Shown one piece after another: positions 1-9,693 of a stretch of 64,000 bases of DNA (the first letter of the stretch is position 1; each line of letters opens with the position of its first letter). The stretch spans positions 124,001 to 188,000 of the forward strand of contig NZ_PXNQ02000011.1 in NCBI RefSeq assembly GCF_003007735.2. The letters run 5' to 3'. Below the pieces are notes generated by a model, which searched no databases, was not told the DNA's origin, and saw nothing but the letters and a program-made list of their open reading frames with translations. The stretch is from Paracoccus methylarcula. GTDB taxonomy: Bacteria; Pseudomonadota; Alphaproteobacteria; Rhodobacterales; Rhodobacteraceae. The translations under genes and the position numbers were made by a program.

Positions 1-2
1 GC

Positions 3-320
3 GGGCGCAAGATCGTCGGCGCGGTGGCCCAGCTCTCGTCATTCGTGGCCGATTTCGGCATGGGGCTGGAGGACGCGTTCCACCAGGGCCGCATCGATAT
101 GTCCGGCGGCGATATGGTGACCGTGGACGACGCCCTGCCCCAGCATGTCCAGGACGCGCTGGCCGCACGCCACGCCACCACCCCGTTCCGCCGGACGGTG
201 TTCCCCTATGCCTTCGCCTGCCCCGCAGGTGTCATGCGCGACGGGGAAACCAATAGCGGCTGCACCGAGATCATGTCGCCATGGGGCGATGCCATCACCG
301 AACCGGAGACTCTCGCATGA
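3..320 (+). CDS. Gamma-glutamyltransferase family protein, C-terminal part
   Basis: Only the last 105 or so codons lie in the window; the reading frame is already open at the left edge. The text [15 protein letters not shown] followed by [19 protein letters not shown] resembles the end of the small subunit of gamma-glutamyltranspeptidases, where a G-rich loop is followed by the FGM.LEEAFHAPRID segment. Such enzymes hydrolyse gamma-glutamyl bonds, for example in glutathione, and are usually periplasmic. The stop overlaps the start of the next gene (ATGA), so the two are probably translated together and may act in one peptide-degradation path. The catalytic Thr lies outside the window, so activity cannot be judged. 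Confidence 0.65.
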   Translation, partial: GRKIVGAVAQLSSFVADFGMGLEDAFHQGRIDMSGGDMVTVDDALPQHVQDALAARHATTPFRRTVFPYAFACPAGVMRDGETNSGCTEIMSPWGDAITEPETLA

Positions 321-1690
321 CCCGCGACACCGCCCTTGCCGCTTCCGAGCAGTATTTCGACAGCGGAGATTTCCAGTCCGACCTCGCGGCACTGGTCGAA
401 TACCAGACCGAAAGCCAGAACCCCGACCAACGCCCGGAACTCTACCGCTACCTTGAGCAGGCGATGCTTCCCCGGCTCGAAGCGGCCGGGTTCAGCTGCA
501 GCATCCACGACAATCCCGACCCCAATGGCGGCCCGCTGCTGATCGGCGAGCGGATCGAGGATCCCGCGCTTCGGACCGTGCTGACCTATGGCCATGGCGA
601 CGTGATCCGCGCCCAGACCGAGCAATGGCGCGACGGCCTGCACCCGTTCCGCCTGATCGAGGAGGGAGACCGCCTTTACGGTCGCGGCACCGCCGACAAC
701 AAGGTGCAGCACCTGATCAATATCGCCGCGCTGGAAGCGGTGATCGCGGCGCGCGGCAAGCTTGGCTTCAATGTCAGGATCGTGCTTGAGATGTCGGAAG
801 AGACCGGCTCGGCCGGGCTGCCAGAGTTCTTTCGCGCCCATAAGGATGAATTGGCGGCGGATGTGCTGATCGCCTCGGACGGCCCCCGGCTGCAACCGGA
901 TCGGCCAACGCTGTTCATGGGCTCGCGCGGGGGGATCAGCTTCGATCTGGAACTCGAGCTGCGCGACGGCGCGCATCATTCCGGCAATTGGGGCGGGCTG
1001 CTGGCCGATCCGGCAATGATCCTGTCCCATGCGCTGGCCTCGATCTGCGACCGGCGCGGGCAGATCCAGATCCCCGAATGGCGCCCCGACAGCCTGACCC
1101 CGGCGATCCGCGAGGCGCTGAAGGACCTGCCGGTCGAGGATGGCGACGGGCCTGCGGTCGATACCGATTGGGGAGAGGAGAGCCTGACCCCCGCCGAATG
1201 CGTCTATGGCTGGAACAGTTTCGCGATCCTCGCGATGACCTCCGGCGTTCCCGAGGCGCCGGTGAATGCGATCTCGGCCAAGGCGAGGGCAACCTGCCAG
1301 CTGCGCTATGTCGTCGGCACCGATCCCGACGACATCCTGCCCGCGCTGCGCCGTCACCTGGACAGGCACGGGTTCAAGGCGGTGCAAATCCGCCCCCATG
1401 ACCGCGGCTTCTTCCGGGCGACGCGGCTGGATCCGGATCACGAATGGGTCCGCTTCGCCATCGCCTCGCTGGAGCGCACATCGGGCAAATCCCCGCATGT
1501 CCTGCCGAATCTCGCGGGTTCGCTGCCCAATGACAGTTTCACCGATATCCTCGGCCTGCCGACCATCTGGGTGCCGCATTCCTATCGCGGCTGCTCGCAG
1601 CACGCCCCGGACGAGCATGTGCTGAAACCGCTCTGCCGCGACGCGCTGCGGGGCATGGCCGGGCTGTGGTGGGATATCGGCGAGATGTGA
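317..1690 (+). CDS. M20 family metallopeptidase (ArgE/DapE-like)
   Basis: A 457-residue zinc peptidase of the M20 family, cytoplasmic as no signal peptide is seen. Metal-site motifs are present in order: YGHGDV near residue 90 (first His/Asp), [10 protein letters not shown] near 120 (bridging Asp), EMSEETGS near 155 (catalytic Glu pair), and [14 protein letters not shown] near the C-terminus (last His). The insert with [13 protein letters not shown] and HSGNWGG is the usual dimerisation domain of the dipeptidase branch. The ATG at 317 overlaps the stop of the upstream gamma-glutamyltransferase, which favours it over an upstream in-frame start. The natural substrate, dipeptide or N-acyl amino acid, cannot be told from sequence. 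Confidence 0.9.
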   Translation: MTRDTALAASEQYFDSGDFQSDLAALVEYQTESQNPDQRPELYRYLEQAMLPRLEAAGFSCSIHDNPDPNGGPLLIGERIEDPALRTVLTYGHGDVIRAQTEQWRDGLHPFRLIEEGDRLYGRGTADNKVQHLINIAALEAVIAARGKLGFNVRIVLEMSEETGSAGLPEFFRAHKDELAADVLIASDGPRLQPDRPTLFMGSRGGISFDLELELRDGAHHSGNWGGLLADPAMILSHALASICDRRGQIQIPEWRPDSLTPAIREALKDLPVEDGDGPAVDTDWGEESLTPAECVYGWNSFAILAMTSGVPEAPVNAISAKARATCQLRYVVGTDPDDILPALRRHLDRHGFKAVQIRPHDRGFFRATRLDPDHEWVRFAIASLERTSGKSPHVLPNLAGSLPNDSFTDILGLPTIWVPHSYRGCSQHAPDEHVLKPLCRDALRGMAGLWWDIGEM

Positions 1691-1734
1691 TCGCTCCGGC
1701 AGGACTGCGAAGCAAGGTTTGCGTCCCGCGATGG

Positions 1735-1790
1735 CCGGGGGCGCTTCGCCCCCCGGACCCCCAGAGAATATTTGCATGAAGAAGAAGGTA
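1735..1790 (+). repeat. Dispersed intergenic repeat, copy 1
   Basis: A GC stem-loop (GGGGGCG, CTT, CGCCCCC) is followed by a C-rich linker, then AATATTTG, C and ATGAAGAAGAAGG. The same layout recurs at seven other intergenic sites in the window. It lies in the 197-base gap between the M20 peptidase and mutL, which otherwise holds only the likely mutL promoter. Function unknown; the stem-loop could end transcription of the upstream gene. Confidence 0.8.
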
Positions 1791-1887
1791 AACTCAGGAC
1801 CCGGCGACGGAGTCCATCTGAGCGGACTGCCCCGCCACGATCTCGAATCACTGGCGAACAAAGCCCATAGCTGCTAAATATGGTGGC

Positions 1888-3718
1888 ATGAACAGCCATG
1901 CCCGCAATATCCGCCCGGTCATCCGTCAATTGGACGAGGCCACCGCCAACCGCATCGCGGCGGGCGAGGTGGTGGAGCGGCCCGCTTCGGCGGTCAAGGA
2001 ACTGGTCGAGAACGCGCTGGATGCGGGCGCGAGTCGGATCGATATCGCCATCGAGGAAGGCGGCAAGCGGCTGATCCGTGTCAGCGATGACGGCTGCGGC
2101 ATGACCGCCGACGATTTGCCGCTGGCGCTTTCGCGTCACGCGACCAGCAAGATCGACGGCAATGACCTTCTGGCGATCAACAGTTTCGGGTTTCGCGGCG
2201 AGGCTCTGCCATCACTTGGTGCGGTGGGGCGGCTGACCATCACCTCGCGCGTCGATGGCGGTGATGGCGCGGAAATCTCGGTCACCGCGGGCCGGATCGC
2301 TTCGCCGCGCCCCGCCGCCGGAAATCGCGGCACGGTGGTCGAGCTGCGCGACCTGTTCTTTGCCACCCCCGCGCGGCTGAAATTCATGCGTAGCGAGCGT
2401 GCCGAGACGCAGGCGGTGGCCGAAACCGTCCGCCGCCTCGCCATGGCCGAGCCCTATACCGGCTTTACCCTGAGCGCCGATGGCAAGGAGACATTCCGCG
2501 CCGATGCCGAGCAGGGGGAGCTGTTCGGCGCGCTCCAGGCCCGTCTGACCCGCGTCATGGGCCGCGATTTCATCGATAACGCCATCCCCATCGATGCCGA
2601 GCGCGACGGGCTCACACTGACCGGCTTTGCCGCCCTGCCGACCTATTCCCGGGGTGCGGCAGTGGCGCAGCATCTTTACGTCAATGGCCGCCCGGTCCGC
2701 GACAAGCTGCTGACCGGGGCGCTGCGGGCGGGCTACATGGATGTGCTGGCCTCGGGGCGGCACCCGGCGGCGGTGTTGTATCTGACCTGCGATCCGCAGC
2801 TTGTCGATGTGAATGTCCATCCCGCCAAGGCCGAGGTGCGGTTCCGCGATCCCACCGCCGCGCGCGGGCTGGTGGTCAGCGCCCTGCGGCACGGGCTGGC
2901 AAATGCCGGGCACCGGGCCTCCTCGACCGTCGGCGATGCGACGCTGGCGGCGTTCCGGCCGGAGCTCCGGGTTGAACGCGCCGCCCCCGCGCAATTACCA
3001 GATGGATTACCGCCCCTCGGGCGGCGCGATCCGGGCGAGCCTCGATCTGCAGGCGCCCGCGCCCATGCAGGAGACGGGCTTTGCCGAGACGCCATCGGCC
3101 CGGTTCGAGCCTGCCGATGAGAGCGCCCCGACCGAGGCCCCCCTGGGGGCGGCCCGCGCCCAGATCCACGAGAATTACATCATCGCGCAAAGCGATGACG
3201 GTCTGGTCATCGTCGATCAGCATGCCGCGCATGAACGGCTTGTCTACGAACGGCTCAAGGCCCAGGCAGAGGCGAATGGCATCGCCAGCCAGGCCCTGCT
3301 GATCCCCGAGATCGTGGAACTGCCTGACGCCGACGCCGCCCGCATCCTGTCCATCGCCGATGAGCTGGCCGAGCTTGGCCTTGTCATCGAGGCCTTCGGA
3401 GGCGGCGCCGTGGCGGTGCGCGAGGCCCCCGCGATGCTGACCAAGCTGAACGCGCAGGCTCTGATCCGCGACATCCTGGACGACCTGTCCGACCAAGGCG
3501 CCTCGGATCGCCTGCGGGCGCGGATCGACGCGGTGCTATCCTCGATGGCCTGCCATGGCTCGGTCCGCTCCGGCCGCCGCATGTCCGCCGAGGAAATGAA
3601 CGCTTTGCTGCGCGACATGGAACGCACGCCGAAATCCGGGCAATGCAACCATGGCCGCCCCACATGGGTGAAGCTTCGGCTGGCGGATATCGAACGGCTC
3701 TTCGGCCGCAAGGAGTGA
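1888..3718 (+). pseudogene. mutL: DNA mismatch repair protein MutL, frameshifted
   Basis: MutL couples mismatch recognition by MutS to strand incision. The N-terminal GHKL ATPase is intact: NRIAAGEVVERPASAVKELV with DAGAS, DDGCGM and GFRGEALPS. The C-terminal domain keeps DQHAAHERLVYERL, the metal-binding endonuclease motif of MutL proteins from MutH-less bacteria, and a CNHGRP motif near the end. The two halves are in different frames. The switch lies near 2984-2990, where a run of five C carries one base too many for an intact frame; it falls in the variable linker between the domains. Both halves are otherwise clean, so this is either a sequence error or a very recent loss. If real, the product is an ATPase domain only and the strain would be a mutator. 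Confidence 0.9.
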
Positions 3719-3743
3719 CAGGCGCGGACCGCGCCGGGATGCG

Positions 3744-4954
3744 CTACTGTCCCGGCGTCACCCGGACCAGCGCGCCATTCGACTGGTCGGTCAGCAGCAT
3801 GACCGCACCATCCGCTGCAACGGCGACATCGCGGACCCGGCCGATCCCCTGCAGATGCCGCGCCTCCCCGGTGACCCGGTCCCCGTCCAGTTCCAGTTCC
3901 AGCCGCACCAGGCGCCGGCCTGCATCCCGCCGATCAGCAGATCACCCTGCCAATCGGGAAACATCGCGCCGTCATAAAAGCTCATCCCGCCCGGCGCGAT
4001 CACCGGGTCCCAGAAATAGACCGGCTGCTCAATCCCCTCCAGCCGCGTGATTCCGTCGCCGACCGGCTGGCCGCTATATTCGACGCCATAGGTGACACGC
4101 GGCCAGCCGTAATTGCGCCCCGCCTGCGGCCGGTTCAGCTCGTCCCCGCCTCTTGGCCCATGCTCGATCGTCCAGAGCGTGCCATCCGGTCCCATGGCCG
4201 CTCCTTGCATGTTGCGATGCCCCCATGACCAGATCTCGGGCAAGGCGCCCTCCACGCCCGGCTGGCCCATCGGCGCCCCGCTCTGCGGATCGATCCGGAC
4301 CACCTTGCCAAGCGTTGTCGCCAGGTTCTGCGCATGCACCCGCGCATCATTGACCGACCGTTCCCCGGTCGTCACGAAAAGCCCGCCCTGTCCGTCAAGG
4401 ACCAGCCGCGAGCCGTAATGCTTGGTCGAAGCCCAGGCCGGTTCCTGCTGCCAGATCACCTTGGTCCCTTCGAGGGTGGAGCCGTCAGCCGACAGGACCC
4501 CGGTGGCGACGGCGGTCGCGGTCCTGCCGCCCTCGCGAGGCTGGGCAAAACTCAGCCAGAGCTGCCGAGTGTCGGCGAAGTCATCGGCGATGGCCACGTC
4601 GAGAAGCCCGCCCTGATCGCGGTTATCAACCTCTGGCAGCCCGGCGATCGGATCGGACAGGGCGCCATCGCCGCTGATCAACCGCAGCCGTCCGGGTCGT
4701 TCCGTCACCAGCCAGCTTCCGTCAGGCAGTTGCGCCATGCCCCAGGGATGCTCCAGCCCCTCGGCGACGACCTGCTGTTGCAACGCCATGTTAGGCAGGA
4801 TCGGCGCCCGGGTCTGGTTCTCGAAAGCCGGTACCTGCCCTTGTGCATTCGGAGGTGCGTCGTTGAAGTCCTGCGCGACAGCCGCTCCGGCGAACATCCC
4901 GGTCGCGGCAAGGATGGTCAGGCGAATGGAAGAACGCGGAATGTCATGCGGCAT
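3744..4954 (-). pseudogene. PQQ-dependent sugar dehydrogenase (soluble, exported), frameshifted near the C-terminus
   Basis: A six-bladed propeller dehydrogenase of the soluble aldose sugar dehydrogenase (YliI/Asd) type, which oxidises sugars in the periplasm with PQQ. Residues 1-28 form a signal peptide ending AGAAVAQ. Recognisable pieces are LEHPWGMAQLPDG, VTERPGRL, STKHYGSRLV, GHRNMQGA and EHGPRGGDELN. The chosen start has a GAGAGG Shine-Dalgarno sequence just upstream; a start 39 bases further out lacks one. Near 3910-3918 one G seems to be missing. The first frame then runs into unrelated residues, while the next frame supplies the expected end (LVRLELELDGDRV through GALVRVTPGQ). It runs tail to tail with mutL. 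Confidence 0.8.
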
Positions 4955-5134
4955 GGTGGGCCTCTCTCGGCTGATGGCGGGATCATGTCTCATCCGAAGG
5001 CGGAATGGCTGATCCTCACTCCGCGCTTCCTCCGCGAGGGTAGCCTATCCCCGGTCACGATCAAGGTTCGCCTCAGTCACTTTGGGGGGATATGGCATCC
5101 CTTGGATGTGCGACGAAATCAGATGGCCGGTATT

Positions 5135-5168
5135 GGCCCCCCCGAAGATATTTGCACGAGGAAGAAGG
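5135..5168 (+). repeat. Dispersed intergenic repeat, copy 2 (short form)
   Basis: Carries the C-run, GAAGATATTTG, CACGAGGAAGAAGG core of the repeat family, but the preceding G/C stem-loop is not evident and one base of the ATGAAG core has changed (ACGAGG). It lies between the divergently transcribed sugar dehydrogenase and MBL hydrolase genes, so a terminator role is unlikely here. Confidence 0.6.
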
Positions 5169-5261
5169 ACGGCGACGTTCAATGGCTTCGCCCGCGGCGC
5201 GGGAACCTTCTTCACAAATCCGCGTTAACGTTTCGCATCATTATAATCAGGAGATTCCCAC

Positions 5262-6035
5262 ATGCGTATCACCCGCCGCACCGGGCTGACCCTCGCCGCC
5301 GCCGCCATCGGCAGCAGCGCCCTGCCACGCCTTGCCGCCACGCAAGAGGTGGCGAAGACCTTCCGCTATCCCGTCGATGGTGGCGAGGTGGTCATTCACC
5401 CCGTCGATCACGCCTCGATGGTGATCGAGACACCGGACGGTGTCATTCATGTCGATCCCGTGGGCGGCGGCGCGAAATATGCCGGTCTGCCTCAACCGGA
5501 CCTGATCCTGATCACCCATGAACATGGCGATCATTTCGACCTGCCGACGCTCGAGGCCCTGCCGGCCGTGCGCCTGATCACCAACCCGGCAGTGTATGAG
5601 ATGCTGCCCGATGCCATGAAAGAGCGCGCCAGCACGATGACCAATGGCGACATGGTCGAGGTGCTGGGTCTCGGGATCGAGGCAATTCCCGCCCATAACA
5701 TCACCGAAGACCGGCTGCAGTATCACCCGAAGGGGCGCGATAACGGCTATGTTCTGACCATCGGCGGCAAGCGCTTCTACATCGCCGGAGATACCGAACC
5801 GGTGCCCGAGATGCTTGCGCTGACCGGTATCGAGGTCGCCTTCCTGCCGATGAACCTGCCTTACACGATGACCGTCGAACAGGCCGCCGAGGCAGTCACG
5901 GCATTCAAGCCCGTGGTCGTGTTCCCCTATCACCATCGCGGCAGCGATATCGACGAATTCGCCCGGCTGGTCGAGGCAGGCGGCTCGGGCAGCCTCGTCA
6001 TCCAAGCGAATTGGTATCCGGACGGGGAAGGCTGA
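5262..6035 (+). CDS. MBL-fold metallo-hydrolase with Tat-type signal
   Basis: A 257-residue metallo-beta-lactamase-fold protein of the UlaG-like type. The metal motif THEHGDHFD sits near residue 86. A second ligand segment NTIT is not seen, but PAHNIT near 147, AGDTEPVPE near 175 and a late PYHHRGSD supply the usual further His/Asp ligands. The N-terminus (MRITRRTGLTLAAAAIGSS) has twin arginines followed by a hydrophobic run, consistent with Tat export. A purine-rich CAGGAGA lies just before the ATG. Substrate unknown; the family includes phosphodiesterases, lactonases and stand-alone hydrolases. It converges with the pseudouridine synthase gene. Confidence 0.85.
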   Translation: MRITRRTGLTLAAAAIGSSALPRLAATQEVAKTFRYPVDGGEVVIHPVDHASMVIETPDGVIHVDPVGGGAKYAGLPQPDLILITHEHGDHFDLPTLEALPAVRLITNPAVYEMLPDAMKERASTMTNGDMVEVLGLGIEAIPAHNITEDRLQYHPKGRDNGYVLTIGGKRFYIAGDTEPVPEMLALTGIEVAFLPMNLPYTMTVEQAAEAVTAFKPVVVFPYHHRGSDIDEFARLVEAGGSGSLVIQANWYPDGEG

Positions 6036-6121
6036 AACGGCGCCGAAGGGAACGCGAGATCTCTGCGGGCACGCAGCGCCCGGTGGCGCTCATTACCCCG
6101 GAACGGTTTTCAGAACCGGCA

Positions 6122-6769
6122 TCAGAAAGGTGCAGATGCGTTGAAGCCTTGCTGCACGCCGCTCTCGGGATGCTTGATGCGCAGGCTCTCGGCATGCAGC
6201 ATCAGCCGCGGATATTCCGCCGCCGCTCCGTCGGCGTAAAGCGGATCGCCCAGGATCGGATGCCCGGTCTCGGCCATATGCACACGCAACTGATGGCTCC
6301 GCCCGGTCAGCGGAAACAGCCTGACCCGCGTTTCCTCGTCACTCGCGCGCACCACCCGCCAATCGGTCTGCGCCGCCCGCCCCTCGGCATGATCGACCTT
6401 CTGCCGTGGCCGGTTCGGCCAGTCCACGATCAGCGGCAGATCGACCCGCCCCGCCTTCGGCTCCAGCCGCCCCAGGACACGGGCGATATAGGATTTCTTG
6501 ACCTTCCGCTCTTCGAATTGCTTCGACAGCATTCGCTGCGCATGTGGTGTCAGCCCGAAGATCATCACGCCCGAGGTGTCCAAATCCAGCCGGTGCACCA
6601 ACAGCACGGTCGGAAACGCGCCACGCAGCCGCTCGATCAGGCAGTCGGCCTTGTCCGGCCCGCGCCCCGGTACCGACAGCAAGCCCGCAGGCTTGTTGAC
6701 CACCAATATCTCGTGATCGGCATGGATCAGCTCGGGCGGAGCCGAGGGCGGCGCATAGATAAAGCTCAT
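6122..6769 (-). CDS. RluA-family pseudouridine synthase
   Basis: A compact (215-residue) RluA-type enzyme converting uridine to pseudouridine in rRNA or tRNA. Motif I, VNKPAGLLSVPGR, is near residue 25. Catalytic motif II, VHRLDLDTSGVMIFG, carries the Asp near residue 63. Motif III, LTGRSHQLRVHMAETGHPI, is near 165. There is no S4 domain, as in RluA itself. The start chosen overlaps the stop of the LysE gene by four bases; longer in-frame extensions upstream read antisense to conserved LysE segments and are not credible. Target uridine unknown; RluA (23S U746/tRNA U32) is the closest model. Confidence 0.88.
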   Translation of the reverse strand: MSFIYAPPSAPPELIHADHEILVVNKPAGLLSVPGRGPDKADCLIERLRGAFPTVLLVHRLDLDTSGVMIFGLTPHAQRMLSKQFEERKVKKSYIARVLGRLEPKAGRVDLPLIVDWPNRPRQKVDHAEGRAAQTDWRVVRASDEETRVRLFPLTGRSHQLRVHMAETGHPILGDPLYADGAAAEYPRLMLHAESLRIKHPESGVQQGFNASAPF

Positions 6770-7392
6770 TTCGCGACAAGGCGCATGGCCAGGCCCGCAT
6801 ACATCACCGCGGCGATCCTGTTGACCAATCCGAGACGCCGCCCGATCACCTGCCCGGCCAGCCCCCCGACGACGCCATAGCCCATGGTGACAATCGTGCC
6901 GGTCAAGGTAAAGATCAGCCCCAGTCCCAGGACCTGCTGCCAGATCGGACCCCATGCCGGGTTGGTGAATTGCGGCAGGAATGCCAGCAGGAACAGCACC
7001 GGCTTGGGGTTCAGCGCGTTCGACAGGAAACCGCGCCGAATGATGTTCCATGGCCTGACGCTGCCGCGCGCCGAAGGATCGACCGGCCCGGCGGTCCAGC
7101 TTTTATAGGCCAGCCATAACAGATAGGCGGCGCCCGCATATTTGATCGCCAGGAGCGCCTCGGGATGGGCGGCGACGACGGCCCCCAGCCCCACGGTCGC
7201 CATGGTCAGATGCATGCAGACGCCCAGGCCCACGCCCAAGCCGGCCAGCATCCCTGCCCTCGGCCCGCCCTGGATACCGCAGGCGCTGGCAAAGAACACG
7301 TCCTGGCCCGGCGCGAAATTCAGCACCAGCCCGCCCAGGATAAAGGTCATGAGCTGGGCTGCCGGAATATTGGCCAGCGTATCCCAGATCAT
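6766..7392 (-). CDS. LysE-family amino-acid/metabolite exporter
   Basis: A 208-residue inner-membrane protein with about six hydrophobic segments. The family signature is near the N-terminus: FILGGLVLNFAPGQDVFF, where the NPGP-like turn reads APGQ. FLSNALNPKPVLFLLAFLPQF near residue 128 matches the second half of RhtB/LysE exporters. Such proteins export amino acids or homoserine lactones. The gene overlaps its neighbours on both sides by four bases, so GFA-LysE-RluA are probably translated as one unit. The exported compound is not predictable. Confidence 0.88.
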   Translation of the reverse strand: MIWDTLANIPAAQLMTFILGGLVLNFAPGQDVFFASACGIQGGPRAGMLAGLGVGLGVCMHLTMATVGLGAVVAAHPEALLAIKYAGAAYLLWLAYKSWTAGPVDPSARGSVRPWNIIRRGFLSNALNPKPVLFLLAFLPQFTNPAWGPIWQQVLGLGLIFTLTGTIVTMGYGVVGGLAGQVIGRRLGLVNRIAAVMYAGLAMRLVAK

Positions 7393-7769
7393 TCCCGCGC
7401 CTCTTGCGGCAGGCCATCGGCGATTTCGTAGCTATCCCCCTTGTCGGCCACGAAGATATGCCCGGTCAGGTGCAATCCCGTGGGCTCGTCCACCGCTCCC
7501 GGTCCCACGGCGACCCTGTCCGCCCCGATCCGGCGCCAGAACAGGCTGCTGCCGCATTCCGGGCAGAAACCGCGCTCGGCCTCGTCGGAAGAGCGATACC
7601 ATTTCACCACCCCCTCTATCGACAGATCGGACGCGTCCGCCCCGGCCCAGATATGCCCGGACCAGCGGCGGCATTGGCCGCAATGGCAGGCGCTGTATCC
7701 GGCCTGCTCCCACTGTCCGCGAAAGCGCACCGCACCGCAAAGGCAATGCCCGGTAAATTCAGACCCCAT
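7389..7769 (-). CDS. GFA-family zinc protein (CENP-V/GFA domain)
   Basis: A 126-residue protein of the glutathione-dependent formaldehyde-activating family. Zinc ligands are visible as CLCGAVRF near residue 9, CHCGQCRRWSG near 28 and FCPECGSSLFW near 67. Members bind zinc; most, including this one, have no proven reaction. The start has a strong GGAGGT site seven bases upstream and overlaps the end of msrC by eleven bases, so it is likely translated from the same mRNA. Confidence 0.88.
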   Translation of the reverse strand: MGSEFTGHCLCGAVRFRGQWEQAGYSACHCGQCRRWSGHIWAGADASDLSIEGVVKWYRSSDEAERGFCPECGSSLFWRRIGADRVAVGPGAVDEPTGLHLTGHIFVADKGDSYEIADGLPQEARE

Positions 7770-8211
7770 CGAAGACCTCCTCCAATATCCCTGCCAGCCG
7801 CGCGGCATCCTCGCTGTCGAAAGCATCGGGGCGATCGCTGTCGATGTCCAGAACCCCGATCAGCCGCCGCCCCTTGCCAAAGACCGGCAGCACGATCTCG
7901 GACCGGGTCGAGCTGGCGCAGGCGATATGCCCGGGAAAGGCATCCACATCGGCGACGATCTGCACCTCGCCGGTTCGCGCCGCAGCACCGCACACACCGC
8001 GCGAGAACGGGATGACCAGGCAGCCATGCCCGCCCTGGTAAGGTCCGATCTTCAGCAATTCGGCCGCGACCACCCGGTAGAAACCGGTCCAGTCGAAACG
8101 CTCGTCGGAATGATGGATCTCGCAGGCCAAGGTGGCCATCAGCGCAACCTCGTCGGTCTCGCCTTCGGTCAGGGCGCGGATCCGCGCCTGCAATGCATCG
8201 TAATCGCTCAT
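7759..8211 (-). CDS. msrC: Free methionine-(R)-sulfoxide reductase (GAF domain)
   Basis: A 150-residue single GAF domain. Three cysteines sit at the positions used by fRMsr enzymes: one in GGHGCLVIPF, one in RGVCGAAART and one in FPGHIACASSTRSEIV. The WTGFYRV segment and the final LIGVLDIDSD stretch also match this subgroup rather than signalling GAF domains. It would reduce free methionine-R-sulfoxide in the cytoplasm with thioredoxin, as part of oxidative-stress defence. It is the first gene of the four-gene minus-strand operon msrC-GFA-lysE-rluA; the upstream gap holds copy 3 of the dispersed repeat. Confidence 0.88.
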   Translation of the reverse strand: MSDYDALQARIRALTEGETDEVALMATLACEIHHSDERFDWTGFYRVVAAELLKIGPYQGGHGCLVIPFSRGVCGAAARTGEVQIVADVDAFPGHIACASSTRSEIVLPVFGKGRRLIGVLDIDSDRPDAFDSEDAARLAGILEEVFDGV

Positions 8212-8251
8212 GCCCCCTCTTACGACAGCCAGACCGCGACGAGAAGCCCGC

Positions 8252-8325
8252 GCCCCTTCTTCTTCATGCAAATATCCCGGGGGTGAGGCCGCTTACGGCC
8301 GAGGGGGCAGCGCCCCCTTTGGCAT
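8252..8325 (-). repeat. Dispersed intergenic repeat, copy 3
   Basis: Read on the minus strand: a GGGGGCGCTGCCCCC stem-loop, CTCGGCC, a second small dyad (GGCCGTAAGCGGCC), ACCCCCGGGATATTTG, C and ATGAAGAAGAAG. It lies between the divergent msrC and histidine kinase genes. It is the only copy in the window pointing to the minus strand, and its A/G run ends about 45 bases before the msrC start. Confidence 0.85.
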
Positions 8326-8360
8326 GGACCTCTTCGCCTGCTTGCGCCAATCTGCGGGCC

Positions 8361-9683
8361 ATGAACCGCCTGTCCCTGACCACGCGCATCCTTTTGGTGA
8401 TCTTCACCGTGCAAGCAATGCTCTTCGCGGCATTGGCGGCGGCCAACCTGAACAGCCTGCGCGGCGAGATCGCGCTGGAGACGCGGCTCGGCGCGCAAAC
8501 CGCCCGCTCGCTGGTATTGGCCACCATCGGCACGCTGCAAAGCGCCGTGCCGCCCGACGCGCTGATGACCGCGCTGCCCGAAAGGCTGGTGCCGCCGCGC
8601 CATACCCGGATCATGGTCCTCGATCCGCGTGAAGGCGTCATTCGCGAATCCGAGCCCGATCCCGAACCGGCGCGCGCAGCCCCGGCATGGTTCGCGGCCA
8701 TGGTCGCTCCCGAGCCGCAGGAAACCCGGGTTCCGGTCACTGCCGGGGGGCGGTTGCAAGGCTTTGTCCATATCGCCACTGATCCTGCGGCCGGGATCGC
8801 CGGTGCATGGCGGACCATCCGCACGACGCTCGGGCTGGCGGCACTCGCCGCGCTCGCGCAGGCGTTGCTGATCCTGATTGCCACGCGGCACGCACTGCGC
8901 CCGGTCGGCAGCATCGCGGCGCGGCTGGAGGATCTGACCCATGGCGACCTGGCCGCGCGGGTTGGCCTTCTGTCGCAACCCGATCTCGCGCCACTCGCCA
9001 CGGGGGTGGACCGGCTGGCCTCGGCACTCGAACAGGCGCAGACCGATCGCAGGCGGTTGCAGCGCCGGGTGGTCAATCGTGGCGACGAGGAGCGCAAGGC
9101 CATCGCCCGCGACCTGCACGACGAGATGGGCCCCTGTCTCTTCGGCCTGCGGGTCGAGGCGGACGCTCTGCACGAGGCTGCCCCGGATCCCGCCATCGCC
9201 GAACATGCCAATGCCATCTCCGCCATCGCCGAAGAGATATCGCGCGTGAACCGCTCGCTCCTGAACGACCTGCGTCCCGCCGCGGTGGGGCAATTGCCAT
9301 TGCCCGCGGTTCTCTCCGACTATACCGATGATCTTGGACGGCGTTTCCCGGATATCCGCATCCGTCTCGATATCGCAGAGGGGCTTCCCGAACCAGACGA
9401 GGCGACCGCGCTGACCCTGTTCCGCATCCTGCAGGAAGGCACGACCAATGCGCTGCGCCACGCCGATGCGCATTCCGTCGCGATCCGCCTCTGGACCGAT
9501 CCGGCGCATTGGCGCATGATCCTGTCCGATGACGGCAAGGGCCTTGCCCCCGGCAGCCGCGAGGGAACCGGGCTGACCGGCATGCGCGAGCGGATCACCC
9601 TGCTGGGCGGCGAATTGACCCTGTCATCGACAGGAAACGGAACCACGATCGAGGCAAACCTGCCACGGGCACAGACCGGATGA
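8361..9683 (+). CDS. Sensor histidine kinase, NarX/UhpB (HisKA_3) type
   Basis: A 440-residue inner-membrane kinase. One membrane segment spans residues 9-30, followed by a short periplasmic loop of about 125 residues; the second, around 155-175, ends in a HAMP-like linker (LEDLTHGDLAARVGLL). The phospho-acceptor H-box is ARDLHDEMGP, with the His in the HisKA_3 context, then an N-box LQEGTTNALRHADA and G-box DDGKGL/GTGLTGMRERI. The periplasmic loop has no motif I can name. The response regulator follows ten bases downstream and is the expected partner. The start lacks a good ribosome site; the next ATG in frame would remove the first membrane segment, so it is retained. Confidence 0.9.
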   Translation: MNRLSLTTRILLVIFTVQAMLFAALAAANLNSLRGEIALETRLGAQTARSLVLATIGTLQSAVPPDALMTALPERLVPPRHTRIMVLDPREGVIRESEPDPEPARAAPAWFAAMVAPEPQETRVPVTAGGRLQGFVHIATDPAAGIAGAWRTIRTTLGLAALAALAQALLILIATRHALRPVGSIAARLEDLTHGDLAARVGLLSQPDLAPLATGVDRLASALEQAQTDRRRLQRRVVNRGDEERKAIARDLHDEMGPCLFGLRVEADALHEAAPDPAIAEHANAISAIAEEISRVNRSLLNDLRPAAVGQLPLPAVLSDYTDDLGRRFPDIRIRLDIAEGLPEPDEATALTLFRILQEGTTNALRHADAHSVAIRLWTDPAHWRMILSDDGKGLAPGSREGTGLTGMRERITLLGGELTLSSTGNGTTIEANLPRAQTG

Positions 9684-9693
9684 GGCCAAAGGA

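Noticed and set aside
206..1861. A long open frame on the minus strand, antisense to the M20 peptidase gene
   Set aside because: GC-rich codon third positions create long antisense frames. Its product shows only His/Arg/Gly-rich text with no family motif, while the plus strand has a full M20 enzyme. The same applies to other long antisense frames such as 8220-9509, 30953-32872 and 61917-63986.
2960..3010. Programmed frameshift in mutL
   Set aside because: No slippery heptamer, downstream stem or internal Shine-Dalgarno signal stands out, and other genes in the window show similar unprogrammed-looking shifts.
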